Assembly (NCBI GenBank): GCA_037975125.1
Contig: CM075853.1
Location: forward strand, 69,238,268-69,302,267
Source of the DNA: Latrodectus hesperus
Lineage: Eukaryota > Arthropoda > Arachnida > Araneae > Theridiidae
Length of the DNA: 64,000 nt
Reading direction: 5' to 3'
The translations under genes were made by a program, and so were the position numbers. Below, one piece after another: positions 1 through 10,234 of this stretch (within the stretch, counting starts at the first letter, position 1; each line of letters begins with the position of its first letter). The notes below the pieces were generated by a model. It ran no database searches, was not told the origin of the DNA, and saw only the letters and a list, made by a program, of their open reading frames with translations.

Positions 1-690
1 AATATATAAGTAAAGAAAGAATTTTTTTTTTATAAAATGATTGAGATAAAGCTTCATTAGAATTCCTCGAATCAACATTTAATCTATCTTTAATAAATAA
101 ATCAGGAGATTATTCTTGTTAATTGGACTTAATTCTGATTATTCGACTAAACTATGCATTTTTAAGAAGTTTTATTACTTATATTAAATATATTTTTTTC
201 CATTTTATTCTACTTAAGGAATATAAAGATAAAAATTTATGAAGTTGGGAAATCTCCTAGAATTCAAATTTAGATTCGAGACCATTTAAGTGATTTCATT
301 AATCACTATTTATAACCATAAAACTATGTAGTATTGCCAAAACACTATTTATATTACTTATTTCCAATCAAGAGAAAAAATAATAAAAATGATAAAAATT
401 GCTCAAAGAGTGCAATTCTTCTGTCATGTAAATTCAATTTTCAAACTTATAATTTTTATTTTAAACTTTTTATTCTATTTAAAGAATCTAAAAACCATAA
501 GTTCATAGATTCCAAAAATCGATTCATCTCCATTTATAGTGATAAATTATGTTGATTAGTCAAATATTTTTTATAATTATCATTAAAAAATAGAAAAAGT
601 ATATTTTTAAAAAAATTATTGGGATTTGATATGTAAGGCAGAGAAATGCGTCAATTAATCAAAATAGTAAACAGTGAATTAATCATAGTC
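1..690. other. AT-rich flank, nothing recognised
   Basis: The sequence is simple, strongly AT-rich and interrupted by stop codons in all frames apart from one 73-codon lysine/phenylalanine/tyrosine-rich open stretch (334-555), which is what chance gives at this composition. I see no repeat boundary, splice signal or motif cluster here. Confidence 0.6.
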
Positions 691-906
691 TGTGGTTCTC
701 GTAATTTACAGGCAGCCGTAGCAGTTGATGGCTTAAAAGTCCTCCGACCAATCAGTGTTCAGCCTTGATAGGGACTGTGATTGTTAATTAATCACAGTTC
801 AGCGTCCATCCGCTGGGACATCGACAGCTCACAGGAGCTACAGCCTTTGAATTCGGGTCACGTCTAGATTTATTTTGACCCGCCAGCTCACAAACACACA
901 CACACA
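690..906. promoter_or_regulatory. Less AT-rich island with inverted repeats, possible distal regulatory element
   Basis: This stretch stands out from its AT-rich surroundings. It contains a CCAAT box in the motif gaccaatcagtg (about 746-757) and a perfect 9-bp inverted repeat ACTGTGATT/AATCACAGT (774-782 and 790-798, 7-nt loop with a TTAATT core). It also has GGGTCA and TGACCC half-sites facing each other 15 nt apart (854-882), and ends in a short (CA)6 run (895-906). It lies about 3.3 kb upstream of the LHFPL-like coding exon. Regulatory function is inference. It could equally be an old repeat that I do not recognise. Confidence 0.3.
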
Positions 907-2949
907 ATAGTGTATCAAAGAATTTGGAATCATAACGAAATAAAAATAAAATAAAATTTAAATAATAAGTAATAATTCCTTATAGAAAGGAAAGAAATTA
1001 AATCTAACTATGTGAAGAATTTTATTTTACATTATTTTAGTTATCATTTTTAAATTTTCATTCACTTCTCTAATTGAATTAATTTTATCATGGATTTCAA
1101 ACAAATATTAATTTATTATTTATTATCTTCTAAAAATATTGATTTTTTCTCATAATATATGTTGAAGTAAATTAATAGAGGATTAGGAAATTCAAATTAG
1201 TAATTTATTAATTTCTCCCTCACTGCAAACGATTTTGAATGTCTATAGTGTTTAGAATCTAATATAAACTAGGCCACGGTCGAATTATTACTCTTGTGCT
1301 AAAAATTATTACAGACAAAATTCATATCAAACTGTTTTGAGCTTGATAACATTAAAAAAATAATGTTAATTCTGTTGTACGTCTGAAAATCTAGGTTATT
1401 GCTGTAAGTTTCAATGTGACAGTTTCTAACAACCAAAACAGATATTCAAGCCAAACCATACGATAATTTTGAACTGTTATCAACTAATGGAGTCCCAATC
1501 TGAGATGATATCCTCTTCTCTCCATCCCTCCGCATCAGAAGATGGTTATTGGAGACTCAGCAAAACTTTTATGGGTCCTCTCAGAGTAAGATGATCATAT
1601 TTGAGCTCAGGTATCAAGCTTCCGACTTTCTTGACATGAAGGCAACATCTTTGCTCACCAAGTTCATCCAAGTTAAAATTCTGTATTTACCAACTAGCTC
1701 CTTAGGATATTTATATTCACAAAGAAAAAAATTATTCCAGAATGTGCACACGTAAGTTTTCCGAAACCTTTCTTGATTTTCTTTGGCTATTAAATATCTT
1801 ATATAAGAAGTCACGAAATTTTGCAAAAATTATTGTATTAGCTTATAGTATGTATTAAAAAGCTAAGGTTCTCTAGAAATTTCTTTAAAAAAATTATTGA
1901 ATTGTTTAAATGGAAGAGCCTATATACTGAGGCTAGATGACTTGAATACTGGGGGCTTGCTATAATTAATAATCTAAAATTTTAATCCATTATTAAATTC
2001 ATTTTCTCATTTTTAGAGAAAAACCATTTTATTCAATTAGACATATATTAGCTACGAAAACTTGTTCCGATTATATTTTATAAACTGAATTTAAGTCAAG
2101 AAATCAAAATTATAAAGCTGGTGAAAGGTCTCAGAATATTATTATAAAAGTAAGTAAACAAATACTAGGCGTGGATTCATCTCCCAATTTCATATTTAAT
2201 TGAAATGAATGTAACATGGTATATAAATATTTGTATCTTTTAGGTAATATGCTTATATGCATCTTCCACGTTATATTCCCGTGACGTGTCACATGACATA
2301 TTCTGTAAATCATGGTGTAATTCTGAAACAACAAAGATGCGAATAAGAAGGCTTAGAAATACTCATTTATGTAATTTTTCTAATTAATAGAAGCTTAACT
2401 GATATTTATATATTGTGATAGAAAATAAAATGAAGTAAAGACAAGACTTTGAAAAATGAATGTTCTATCATTATTACTTCATAGCTAAGAATATGTTAAA
2501 TTTTTTTTTAAAAAGCACAAAATTGTAAGAGTTTTAACCACAAATTTTAATACTGCTACTCGTGTGACTTAAGATCATTTTTCAAGAATTAATTTAGAAA
2601 ATGAAAATCTTTTTCATTTTTAACATCACTAAGTGCAAATGAATATAACAAAAATGCATTCCATTTTTCACATAAATGTTCTGAAGAAGAAATTCGAAGA
2701 AGAATAAATTCAGATAGACTTAATAAAAAATAAGACATCAAATAAAACACTCACATCTTTTAGTATAATAAGAATTCTTTCGTACATATTAAATCATTAT
2801 TTTAATTTTCGATGAAGACAGAAAATAACCCAGACGCTTGTAAAAAGTAAAAAAAAAAATTTATTACTTCCGTACCTTTTTTAATGTTCAGTACTTTAGA
2901 GGAGAACAAATCTTGAAATTCCGTAAGAAAAAAAAAAAGGAATATTATA
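907..2949. other. AT-rich stretch without recognised features
   Basis: The open frames of 67-70 codons at 1549-1755 (+), 1614-1826 (-) and 2131-2334 (-) overlap on opposite strands or have a composition expected of chance. A slightly richer patch at about 1480-1670 has no motif or repeat that I can name. Confidence 0.55.
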
Positions 2950-3005
2950 GATAAGGAGAGAGAACGAGCGGTTGGCACTGTCTTGGCGACAACCTTGCTT
3001 TCACA

Positions 3006-3019
3006 GTTATCTTAGCAAC
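3006..3019. promoter_or_regulatory. RFX X-box-like motif
   Basis: GTTATCTTAGCAAC has the two imperfectly palindromic half-sites of the RFX X-box (GTNNYY, 2-nt spacer, RRNAAC). In animals RFX factors control genes of ciliated sensory cells. Whether this site is bound is unknown. Confidence 0.35.
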
Positions 3020-3162
3020 CCTATTCTTCATTGGACGGTCGGTTGGGTGAACGCGCTATCCACAACATTCTACGCTCTGCTTGCTTTGAGTGAAGTTTTC
3101 TGCTGCGGGTCTCTTTTCTACCCCTCTTCAAGGAGGGACCCATGTTATCTCAACAAAATAGA

Positions 3163-3181
3163 CACGTGATTTAACCACGTG
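3163..3181. promoter_or_regulatory. Tandem CACGTG E-boxes, 7-nt spacer
   Basis: Two perfect canonical E-boxes (3163-3168 and 3176-3181) are separated by ATTTAAC. E-box pairs with 6 or 7 nt spacing are the arrangement described for CLOCK:CYCLE/BMAL1 tandem sites, and CACGTG alone is also bound by Myc/Max and USF-type bHLH factors. Occupancy is inference. Confidence 0.35.
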
Positions 3182-3190
3182 CATAAACTC

Positions 3191-4213
3191 TCCTAAGCAA
3201 ATCGGTGAAATACTGATTAAACTGAAGTGAATCAAAGAAATCAATGAATTTTCAACTCGATTAATCATTTTCTGTTTAAGTGAAATTTAGCCGTTTGTGT
3301 TTAGCTGGTAGATGAAAAATATTCTTTTTTCTTCCCCATCTTCTAACTCTGTTATGATCGATTTTGTGTTCCCTGACATTTAGAGAGCTTGGCGTGAATC
3401 CTCAATTTCTGCAAAAATCCGCTATCTGCAGGAAATTTGCACGCGTTAACAATTTATTCGTTGCATTCGTTTTGGATTACCTTCAATCGAATTCGGAAGA
3501 ATTTATTGGAATATTCTTGGATCTGTACTGGAACTTTATTTCATATTCATATTACAACGTATTTTCTAATTTGGAATTTTATTTTATATTAAGTGAAGTT
3601 ATTTTAAAGTTAGAATATTTTAGAAAATTGATATTTTATGAGCCTGAATCGAATTCTATTTGTCTGTTAAACGGAGACATTTTATATAAATTTCAAAAAT
3701 TAGAAAGTGTTTCTTTGCGGACTAAGTAGCAAGTTGTCAGTTGACAAAGTAACAGCTTATCAATGGAAGAAGTAGAAGACATGGTTTTTGTGGAGCAGTT
3801 GAATTCCTTCGTACATCAATGGATTGAGCTGGGTAATCTGTTCGAAAATATACCAAATATTCCAAATCTTCGTCTAGTTCACTTTTTACCACCAGCTTGT
3901 ATAGCCATTGCTTTGACACGCAGCATCGAATCCGCTCTTACTAAGCAATTCTGGAAATATTAATCTCACAAGAGATTAAATTCTAAAGGTGCTATCAGGA
4001 ATCTCTGCTTTTAACCATTCTTACAAGTGACATCTTTGTGCTGGAATTTTTATTCAATAGATCAACGAGATATTCCTCTGGAAGTGTTTTACTATTGAGT
4101 ATAATAGCAATACATTTTTAACTCGCATTCAATTTTAAAAGAATTTCATCAACAGATTGTACACATTTCTAACTTTGGAATCATTTTTGTGAGACTACAG
4201 AACCTTTCTCCAG
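3191..4213 (+). other. Presumed 5' leader and/or intron before the coding exon
   Basis: This lies between the candidate promoter and the start codon. It includes open stretches of 121 codons (3364-3729) and 66 codons (3763-3963) with no recognisable domain, and several ATGs upstream of the LHFPL start. If the region were unspliced leader these would be uORFs. More likely a non-coding first exon is spliced to an acceptor just before the ATG: AG at 4199-4200 (…gactacag) or 4212-4213 (…tttctccag). The vertebrate LHFPL6 gene also has, as I recall, a non-coding first exon. Confidence 0.35.
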
Positions 4214-4215
4214 TC

Positions 4216-4609
4216 ATGCCACCCGTAGCATCCAGTTTGACCATAACGGGCGTGATCTGGGCTTGCTTGTCCATGATCTCTGCCATCTTGAGTGCTGCTG
4301 GATTTTATTTACCTTTCTGGATAAAAGGAAGCCTAGTAGATGGCACAGATGTAACTTTCGGTTCTTTTCGACGGTGCAACTATCCCCGATTGACTGTCGA
4401 TGGCAAATTAGAGATGGTTCATGAGTGCGGGAGGTATACGTCATTTCCGGATATTCCCAGCCTGTCTTGGCAGGTGACAACCGTGACTGTGGGTCTGGGT
4501 GCTGCAGTGTCCCTGCTGGTGGCTTTCACTGCGCTATCCGCCTGCTGTTTGGCGGATGTCATCACGAAAACAACGGCCAGGATACTTGGATTGGTGCAAT
4601 TGATTGCCG
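4216..4609 (+). CDS. LHFPL6: LHFPL6-like (LHFP) tetraspan membrane protein, first coding exon (partial)
   Basis: This exon encodes residues 1-131 plus the first base of codon 132 of a lipoma-HMGIC-fusion-partner-like protein, a claudin-related four-pass membrane family. The start MPPVASSLTITGVIWACLS, then GFYLPFWIKGS, VTFGSFRRCNYP and HECGRYTSFPDIPS are the subfamily-6 signature, and LHFPL2 and LHFPL3/4/5 differ at these blocks. TM1 is about residues 8-32. The first extracellular loop is about 33-86, with Cys54 and Cys71 as the expected disulfide pair. TM2 is about 87-111, and TM3 begins near 121. The exon ends at 4609 before GTGAGT, a phase-1 junction. The family is about 200 residues, so the rest of TM3, the second loop and TM4 must lie on exons outside the window. 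A GTG-initiated extension upstream is disfavoured. LHFPL5 is a mechanotransduction subunit in vertebrate hair cells. The role of LHFPL6 in arthropods is not established. Confidence 0.9.
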
Positions 4610-4615
4610 GTGAGT
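4610..4615 (+). other. 5' splice donor of the LHFPL6-like gene
   Basis: GTGAGT follows the exon directly, a perfect match to the metazoan donor consensus. It splits a glycine codon (G|GT), and the family's sequence continues with glycine at this point. The open frame runs only a few codons further before a stop, so the exon end is well defined. Confidence 0.88.
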
Positions 4616-4619
4616 ACTC

Positions 4620-6130
4620 GATATAACAATACATTGCTCATTTGATTCAGAACTTTATTAATTTTATGTAGGCAATATGAAATTTCGAGTAATGTGCTTG
4701 CAAAATATCTCTAGCATCACGAATGGCTTATATATATATAAATTTAAATTATATGCATAATTTCTATGTTGCATATATTTTTAAAAAATATGAAAATTTA
4801 CAAATATTTTATTTTGTGGTTTAATATTTTACTCCAAGCGATTCGTTAAATCAATGCATACGTAAAAATTCAATTTCATCTATGTCACTATACTGTGTTT
4901 TTTCCCTTTTAAAAATATAGCTCTTCTATATATTACACAAGGTATAAAAATATTTTAAAAAGTATAATATACCATACAAAAAAATCCTATATGAACCGTA
5001 TTCACTGACATCAAGATAAATAAAAAATCTGTGTTTCCTTTATATTTTTGTTTTGCTTCTACCTCTTTATAATTCAATTTTCAAATTATAATTCGTATAC
5101 ATATATATTGAACATTCCCTACTGTAAAAAATTAAATTATTATTTTCGTATTTAAAGTTTTAATAAATATTAAAATTACTAATTTTAAAACTTTGCTAAA
5201 GTATTTCATTAGAGATTACTAAAATGTTATGAATCATATACTTTAAATTTCTCTTGTCCTCTTGGGAAATATTTCTAAATATTTAATAAGATGAATTATA
5301 TCATATTCAATGACTAAAGTTTTCCAAATGCAGAATATTTCTGATTATTTTAATTTTATGATATTCTGTATTGTATATATTAAAATTTTCTAAAAGTATT
5401 AAAATCTGAAAATAGTGAAGATTTAATCTTGCCATATCATTTATGTAGGAAGTTATTACAATAAAATAAATGTGATACATCATAAACAGCCTTAGATAAT
5501 TAAGCGATCCATTTTTTACTATATTGCACAAGTTTAATATTGATCCCATTAATTGTGATAAAACATCATTTTCCTCTTTAATCTCTCTCCAGATTTTCTT
5601 GGGTGCTTCATGTAGTCTTTAAACAAAATTTAGATAACATTTTGTCACCTTTGTTTGTCAGCCGATCGATAAAGCCTCGCTTTCTGTTCAAAATGAATGA
5701 CCCGATTTTGAGCGACGGTATTTTATAAGGCTTTTCGAGTAGATTTTTTTTTTGAAGAAATACTTGGAATATTAAATATCTGAAATTTTACTTTTTTTTG
5801 TTTTGAGATTGGATGACAAGTGAAAATTCTTTACGTTGGTAATGTTTACTAATCTTGTATCTGAATAGCAATAACACTTTAAAATTTCCATGTAAAACAT
5901 GTCGTAAAATTCATGTATTAACTTTTTAAGCTAACATTTATGAACATCGTTAAACTTCGTTTAGCACTTAAATTAGACAATTTGCTTAGAGGAGAACTGG
6001 GATAGAATTCATATAAAATAAGCAGAAGACAATGAGTGGTAGCAATTCAAATAAAGTTAGAAATTTTTAATTTTTCGTTCACACGTCTGGCAATATGCAC
6101 TTGTGTACTAATATGCTTCTTATAGTACAA
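4620..6130. other. AT-rich intronic sequence, nothing recognised
   Basis: Simple AT-rich sequence with short poly-A/T runs and a TATATATATA stretch near 4731. No element boundary is readable. A slightly richer patch at about 5640-5730 carries no identifiable motif. Confidence 0.5.
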
Positions 6131-6132
6131 AA

Positions 6133-6185
6133 ATTAGCGAAGCTTGACCTTCTTGGACTTTGCGTCATAAAATCCTACCAACCAT
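6133..6185 (+). repeat. Retroposon 3'-tail module, diverged copy
   Basis: This shares the arrangement agcttgaccttcttggac-tttgcgtcataaaa and an AACC-type tail with the copies at 28460-28503 and 30511-30566. In all three a short region able to fold on a GTCC/GGAC stem precedes 'ataaaa' and a CCAACC tail, and all lie on the + strand. This copy is the most diverged and has no clear target duplication. Confidence 0.45.
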
Positions 6186-6189
6186 AATT

Positions 6190-7205
6190 TAAAATATATT
6201 TTATTTTCATGGCACAGTAATAGATAAGCTTACACAGATTTTTAAAAAAAGTTCTCTTATTTGACAATCTTAAATACGGCTTCGATTGAGAATCGCCGTG
6301 TGACCATTTATTTATTTATTTTTTTTTAAATTATTTTTGGATTCGTCTGCTAATTCGCATATTTTAACTTGAGAACAGGTTTTTAGATAAAATGAAAAAG
6401 TAATCGGTTATTTTATTCTAAATTATATTTTGTTTTAACACTGCAATCTAGGACAACTGTATTGATCTGAAAATTGATTTATGGTTAAAAAAATTGAATT
6501 TCGAAATTTTACTTTTTAAATCGATAAAAATTAATGTAATATTCAAACTATTGAAATCCAAATTAATGACAAGATTATAAGTAAAGTATTCAATAATCTT
6601 GAACTTTTAAGATTCATTATTTTACTAAAAAATTAATTCTTAGTGCAGTTAAAATAACAAACTCTTAATATTTTTTCAAATTTATTTATTATAGTCAACT
6701 TTTTTTTATCACAGTCATCTACATATATTCAAGAAATTCACTTTATATCTCAGTTTAATTATATTTTTTCGTGATTAAAAAAGGAGACGATATGAACTTT
6801 CTTACTCAACTGATAATCTACATATTTTTATAGGATGCCTGCTTAAAAATGTATCAATTTCGTTTTAAACCTTGAAAGGTACCTGTATAATTAATAAAGT
6901 TTTAGGGAAAAAATTTGGTTGATACTAATTGCAAAATTAAATAATTTAGTCTTTCTGAAAATTTCAAGTTACTTTTAAACATATTTTAATTAATCACAAT
7001 AAAATTTTATAAGTCTAATGATTCTCAATAAAAATGTCTCCTAATGTTGAAAAATAAACCGAATTTTTAAGCAGTCACAGTTACCTCAAAATTTGTAACA
7101 AAGTGTACAAAATGATTAGAACCATAGTTGATTCATAAAATCAGATATAATGTACTTAATTTTGAATCCATTAAATGAATAATTTTATAACAATGTGGCT
7201 GTAAA
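6190..7205. other. AT-rich intronic sequence, nothing recognised
   Basis: No repeat, motif cluster or open frame worth reporting is visible between the tail module and the Tc1-like element. Confidence 0.5.
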
Positions 7206-7484
7206 GTGCACTGACCGACATTGAAAATGCACCACAAAGTGTCCAGAAAATAATGCCAGTTTCAGGGTAGACTTACCTTACCGAGTTATGCAAATGTGTG
7301 AAATATGCAGCTCACCAGCCCACATAAGATATAAGGTGAGAAACCGGCAGAGTGGACAATATTCCTGACGTTATTATTACTCGGTAAATATTTGTTGGAA
7401 GTCTGTGTTTGTTGCAAAGGACGCCTGTTATTGCAGAGAGTGCCAGGCCATCGTCAACGGAGTCTGTATCAGTGGACAGAGGAG

Positions 7485-7940
7485 TTTTCCGAGGGAATGG
7501 TGATTGGACTGAGAAGGGCAAGTTGGTCCTTATGGCAAATCACAACTGACAGGCATCTGGACGCTTTCACAGTGCACTGGTTGTGGCGAAAATGGCTGGA
7601 GCAAGGAGCTGTGGAACGTTTGTGTGGTGACGGTGCAGCTAGAGTTACGTCATGGATCAACTCTGGCTGCACCGTCACCACACAAACGTTCCACGTGTCA
7701 TCACGTGTGGATCGGGAGGTGATGGCGGCTCCGCAAAGCACGTCTACCGAAATTCTGAGGCATGTGCAAGACACTCTGGATACTCTCATATCGTGCAGAA
7801 CCATTTGCCATCGATTGGTTGCTATAGTCCTGCTCTCATGATATTCATTACGAACACTTCCATTGACCCCACAGCATAGAAGCCAACGTCTGGAATGATA
7901 AGAGGAACGACGGAATGGCACAGGATCTTCTCTGATATTC
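7485..7940 (+). pseudogene. Tc1-like transposase remnant
   Basis: This is the coding remnant inside the preceding element. It includes the N-terminal DNA-binding domain and part of the DDE catalytic core up to the FSD motif. The frame is broken between the HTH region and the FSD block, and a fold-back insertion (7611-7694) interrupts the linker. A family member should have about 340 codons, and about 150 are traceable here. Confidence 0.7.
7611..7694. repeat. Perfect fold-back (36-bp arms) inside the Tc1 gene
   Basis: The left arm (7611-7646) and right arm (7659-7694) are reverse complements with a single mismatch. The outer 28 bp (7611-7638 against 7667-7694) match perfectly, around a 12-nt loop (7647-7658). 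The right arm sits where the Tc1 protein would run directly from …ARVTS to SSRVDRE…, so about 45 nt look inserted as an inverted copy of the adjacent coding strand. This is the pattern left by a replication template switch. Confidence 0.9.
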
Positions 7941-8064
7941 ACACTTCTATTTCTTCAGTGATAGTCGCCACGTGCGAAGATATTGTGTTTCATAAATTAG
8001 TACCAATTACCGAACACAAGTTGTGCATTAATTTTTCTCAGAATCTACACTGATATTCCTTCAC

Positions 8065-8226
8065 AGCTGATAGCCGAAGCATTAGCATACTGACCTTCGA
8101 CTTAACACTTTGTAGGCTCGATTCCCACATTCGGTATGGATATTAATAGAAATTCGAAATCAACTTTAAATCGTAGATCCCGGTCTAATTAGCCATGATG
8201 TTCGAAAAGGGATAGTATAGTGACAA
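8065..8226 (+). mobile_element. SINE-A copy, diverged
   Basis: It runs from a tRNA-like head (agctgatagccgaagcatta, then ggctcgattcccac as B box) through the family body (gaaattcgaaatcaacttta, tcgtagatcccggtctaa) to agccatgatgt. Full-length order is kept, with many substitutions. The 3' tail is lost or unrecognisable. Confidence 0.75.
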
Positions 8227-8659
8227 AATCGAATCTCATTTCTGGATTACTTTAAATATTGTAATATACTGAAATCCATTTTAAACCCCAGTTTCCGATT
8301 GCATAGTCTTTATTGGTAGAAAGCAGTCATAATGCTCCAGAGCAACAAGCTTCGAGGGATCTAGATTCAAATTTAAATAATGAGCTTTGTTGAATGTAAT
8401 TGTAGTTTTTCGATCAAATCTAAATTTGTCTCTTGCATTTTACAGTGGATTTCATCTAAAACCATTGTAAATATTGTAATGCAAACTTCAGTTTTCCCTC
8501 CAATGATTCCGGAATCGAATCGGAATTTTATATTAAAAAAAAAACATATTCCAGAACTGAATTCGAATTATTGACTGATGTATCTTCAAATCGCGTAGTC
8601 ATGTTAACAGCTGCTGCCGAGTGGTAATCTTCATAACTTAGAAGAATGGATCAAGCAGA

Positions 8660-8832
8660 AGAACCGTTAAAGCTTGACCTACCTCGCCGAGAGGTATCAT
8701 TTCATTTGGAGGACATTGCAACCACGACCTATATATATTTAATGTGCACAGCCGATTTTAGCGAACACAACTGGATTCGAACTCCAATAATGAGAAAGAG
8801 CCCTAACCAATCAGGCTACCAGGGCCTCATTT
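8660..8832 (-). mobile_element. tRNA-headed SINE, separate family, reversed
   Basis: Read on the minus strand, it begins near 8832 with a head ctggtagcctgattggttag (A-box-like, 8799-8820) and a perfect B box AGTTCGAATCC (8773-8783), 26 nt apart, as in a tRNA promoter. The body downstream does not match SINE-A, B or C. The 3' boundary near 8660 is approximate. It has no CCA and no acceptor stem, so it is not a tRNA gene. Confidence 0.55.
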
Positions 8833-9156
8833 TAAGTTGCAGCTCTTGGTTGAATTGATGGTTGTGTGCCAGAAGAGAGAGAGAATTCCATTAATAAAAA
8901 TTAAATTATCATAAATAATAATTTTATTATTGAAAAAATTTATCATCTATTGCTTCTTTATATCATTACTTATGTAAAAATCATAATTTTTATGTATAAT
9001 TTCATGCACGGTAAATTTCAATTTCTCCAATTTATATAATTCTGATTTTATAGTTTGATAATTTCGTATTGAACTCGTAAATAGTGGCTGTATATATTCA
9101 TGTGACTTGCATTTTTTAGAAACTTACATTCGAAAAATAAGCTCCAAAGTAGTTTA

Positions 9157-9309
9157 TTGGTTCAACAGTTCGTGGGTTCGAATCCCACCTTGGGCATGGG
9201 TGTTTGTAGTGGTTCGGAATCCACTTTAAATCGTAAGTCCCGGTCTAATTAGCCCTCGTGTGCAAAAAAATGACCGTTGAGCGACAAACAAGCCAAACAA
9301 GCCAAGCCA
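9157..9309 (+). mobile_element. SINE-A copy, 5'-truncated, with 14-bp target duplication
   Basis: It starts inside the tRNA head at ttggttcaacagttcgtggg, keeps the B box ggttcgaatcc and the full body and tail (…gaccgttgagcgacaaacaa gcc…), and is flanked by a perfect 14-bp duplication TCCAAAGTAGTTTA (9143-9156 and 9310-9323). Low divergence and an intact duplication mark a fairly recent insertion. The 5' truncation with a target duplication is typical of LINE-driven target-primed reverse transcription. Confidence 0.92.
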
Positions 9310-9323
9310 TCCAAAGTAGTTTA

Positions 9324-10010
9324 ATATATTTAAAATTCACAAGATTTCTTACACAAAGTAAAAAAAAAAAAAAATTTCCTCATTAATAAATTTCATTGAA
9401 TTCCGAAACTCTTACGAAGTCTCACAAAAATTAATGTTTATAATTTTTAATAATTAAAATATATAGTTAATATTGTTAATGACCCTAAATACTGTAAACA
9501 AAAATTAACATCAATTCTAGATATTTTAAAAAATAGTATAATATGCAATTAAGTGTTTTTATTCAAAAGTTGGTAAAGTATTTTAATGTTTGCACGCATA
9601 TTTTAAGATTCAATTTATGCAAATTTAATTTTTTTGTCATTATAGGTAATAACTTTACATATTCACGTAGTACACAATGAAAAAATTGAGTGAAAAAAGA
9701 TTTTTACAAACAATGCTCAAATTTATCGCCAAATATGTATATATTTCTGAGAATTATTACATAACCTTTTTAACTGTAAGTTCTGAAACTCCGACATTTT
9801 ATTTCAGAGTACGAGAAACTATTTAGGGGATTGTCGATAGTAAATGTAACAATTGTATACATATACTAGTAAAATTTAATTATGTCTCAAATAATTATAT
9901 AAGTTATGCAGTATTAACTACAATAATTCAAGCTATTTTCAAAACGTTTTAATCGTGCTTGCCGTACATGTTAAATTATTTTTATTTAAAAATACATTAA
10001 AAATATCGCC
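9324..10010. other. AT-rich sequence, nothing recognised
   Basis: Contains a 14-A run near 9361 and otherwise simple AT-rich sequence. Confidence 0.5.
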
Positions 10011-10035
10011 TTTGATTTATAATGTATGTAACTCA

Positions 10036-10068
<33 letters not shown>

Positions 10069-10115
10069 AAGTTGTTTGCTGAATAACAATGGTCTTTGAT
10101 TTATAATGTATGTAA

Positions 10116-10149
<34 letters not shown>

Positions 10150-10170
10150 TTACTATATATTAAACAACTT

Positions 10171-10234
<64 letters not shown>

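Larger units (their letters stand above)
2950..3190 (+). promoter_or_regulatory. Candidate promoter of the LHFPL6-like gene
   Basis: A GC-richer island about 1 to 1.25 kb upstream of the start codon. It combines an RFX-type X-box (3006-3019), an inverted CCAAT box (ATTGG, 3030-3034) only 10 nt downstream, and two CACGTG E-boxes at 3163-3168 and 3176-3181. X-box plus CCAAT spacing of this order is common in RFX/NF-Y promoters. No TATA box is convincing because the surroundings are AT-rich throughout. The assignment rests on motif clustering and position, with no transcript evidence. A 65-codon open frame (2972-3169) across the island is not conserved-looking and is treated as chance. Confidence 0.35.
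7209..7980 (+). mobile_element. Decayed Tc1-like DNA transposon with transposase pseudogene
   Basis: The left end (cactgaccgacattgaaaat, from about 7209) resembles the terminal repeat of Tc1-like elements of arthropods. Downstream, translation at about 7492-7660 gives a Tc1 helix-turn-helix region: IGLRRASWSLWQIT, then VHWLWRKWLEQGAVERLCGDG, the usual paired-like recognition helix followed by the basic GSG/GDG linker. The frame resumes at about 7700 (SSRVDREVM…TEILRHVQDTLDTLISCRTICHRLV), matching the second DNA-binding subdomain. After a frameshift, TEWHRIFSD near 7910-7935 matches the D(W)xRVxFSDE block that carries the second catalytic Asp. A stop follows 7838. Everything beyond about 7980, including the third catalytic residue and the right terminal repeat, is missing or unrecognisable. 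It is non-functional. Confidence 0.75.

Noticed and set aside
3364..3729. 121-codon open frame upstream of the LHFPL6-like exon
   Set aside because: Composition is Phe/Leu/Ile/Tyr-rich as expected of AT-rich non-coding DNA. No domain, and it lies where a leader or intron is expected.
6301..6330. Poly-T and TTTA repeats as polyadenylation or tail signals
   Set aside because: Such runs are frequent throughout the AT-rich sequence, and none borders a defined element.
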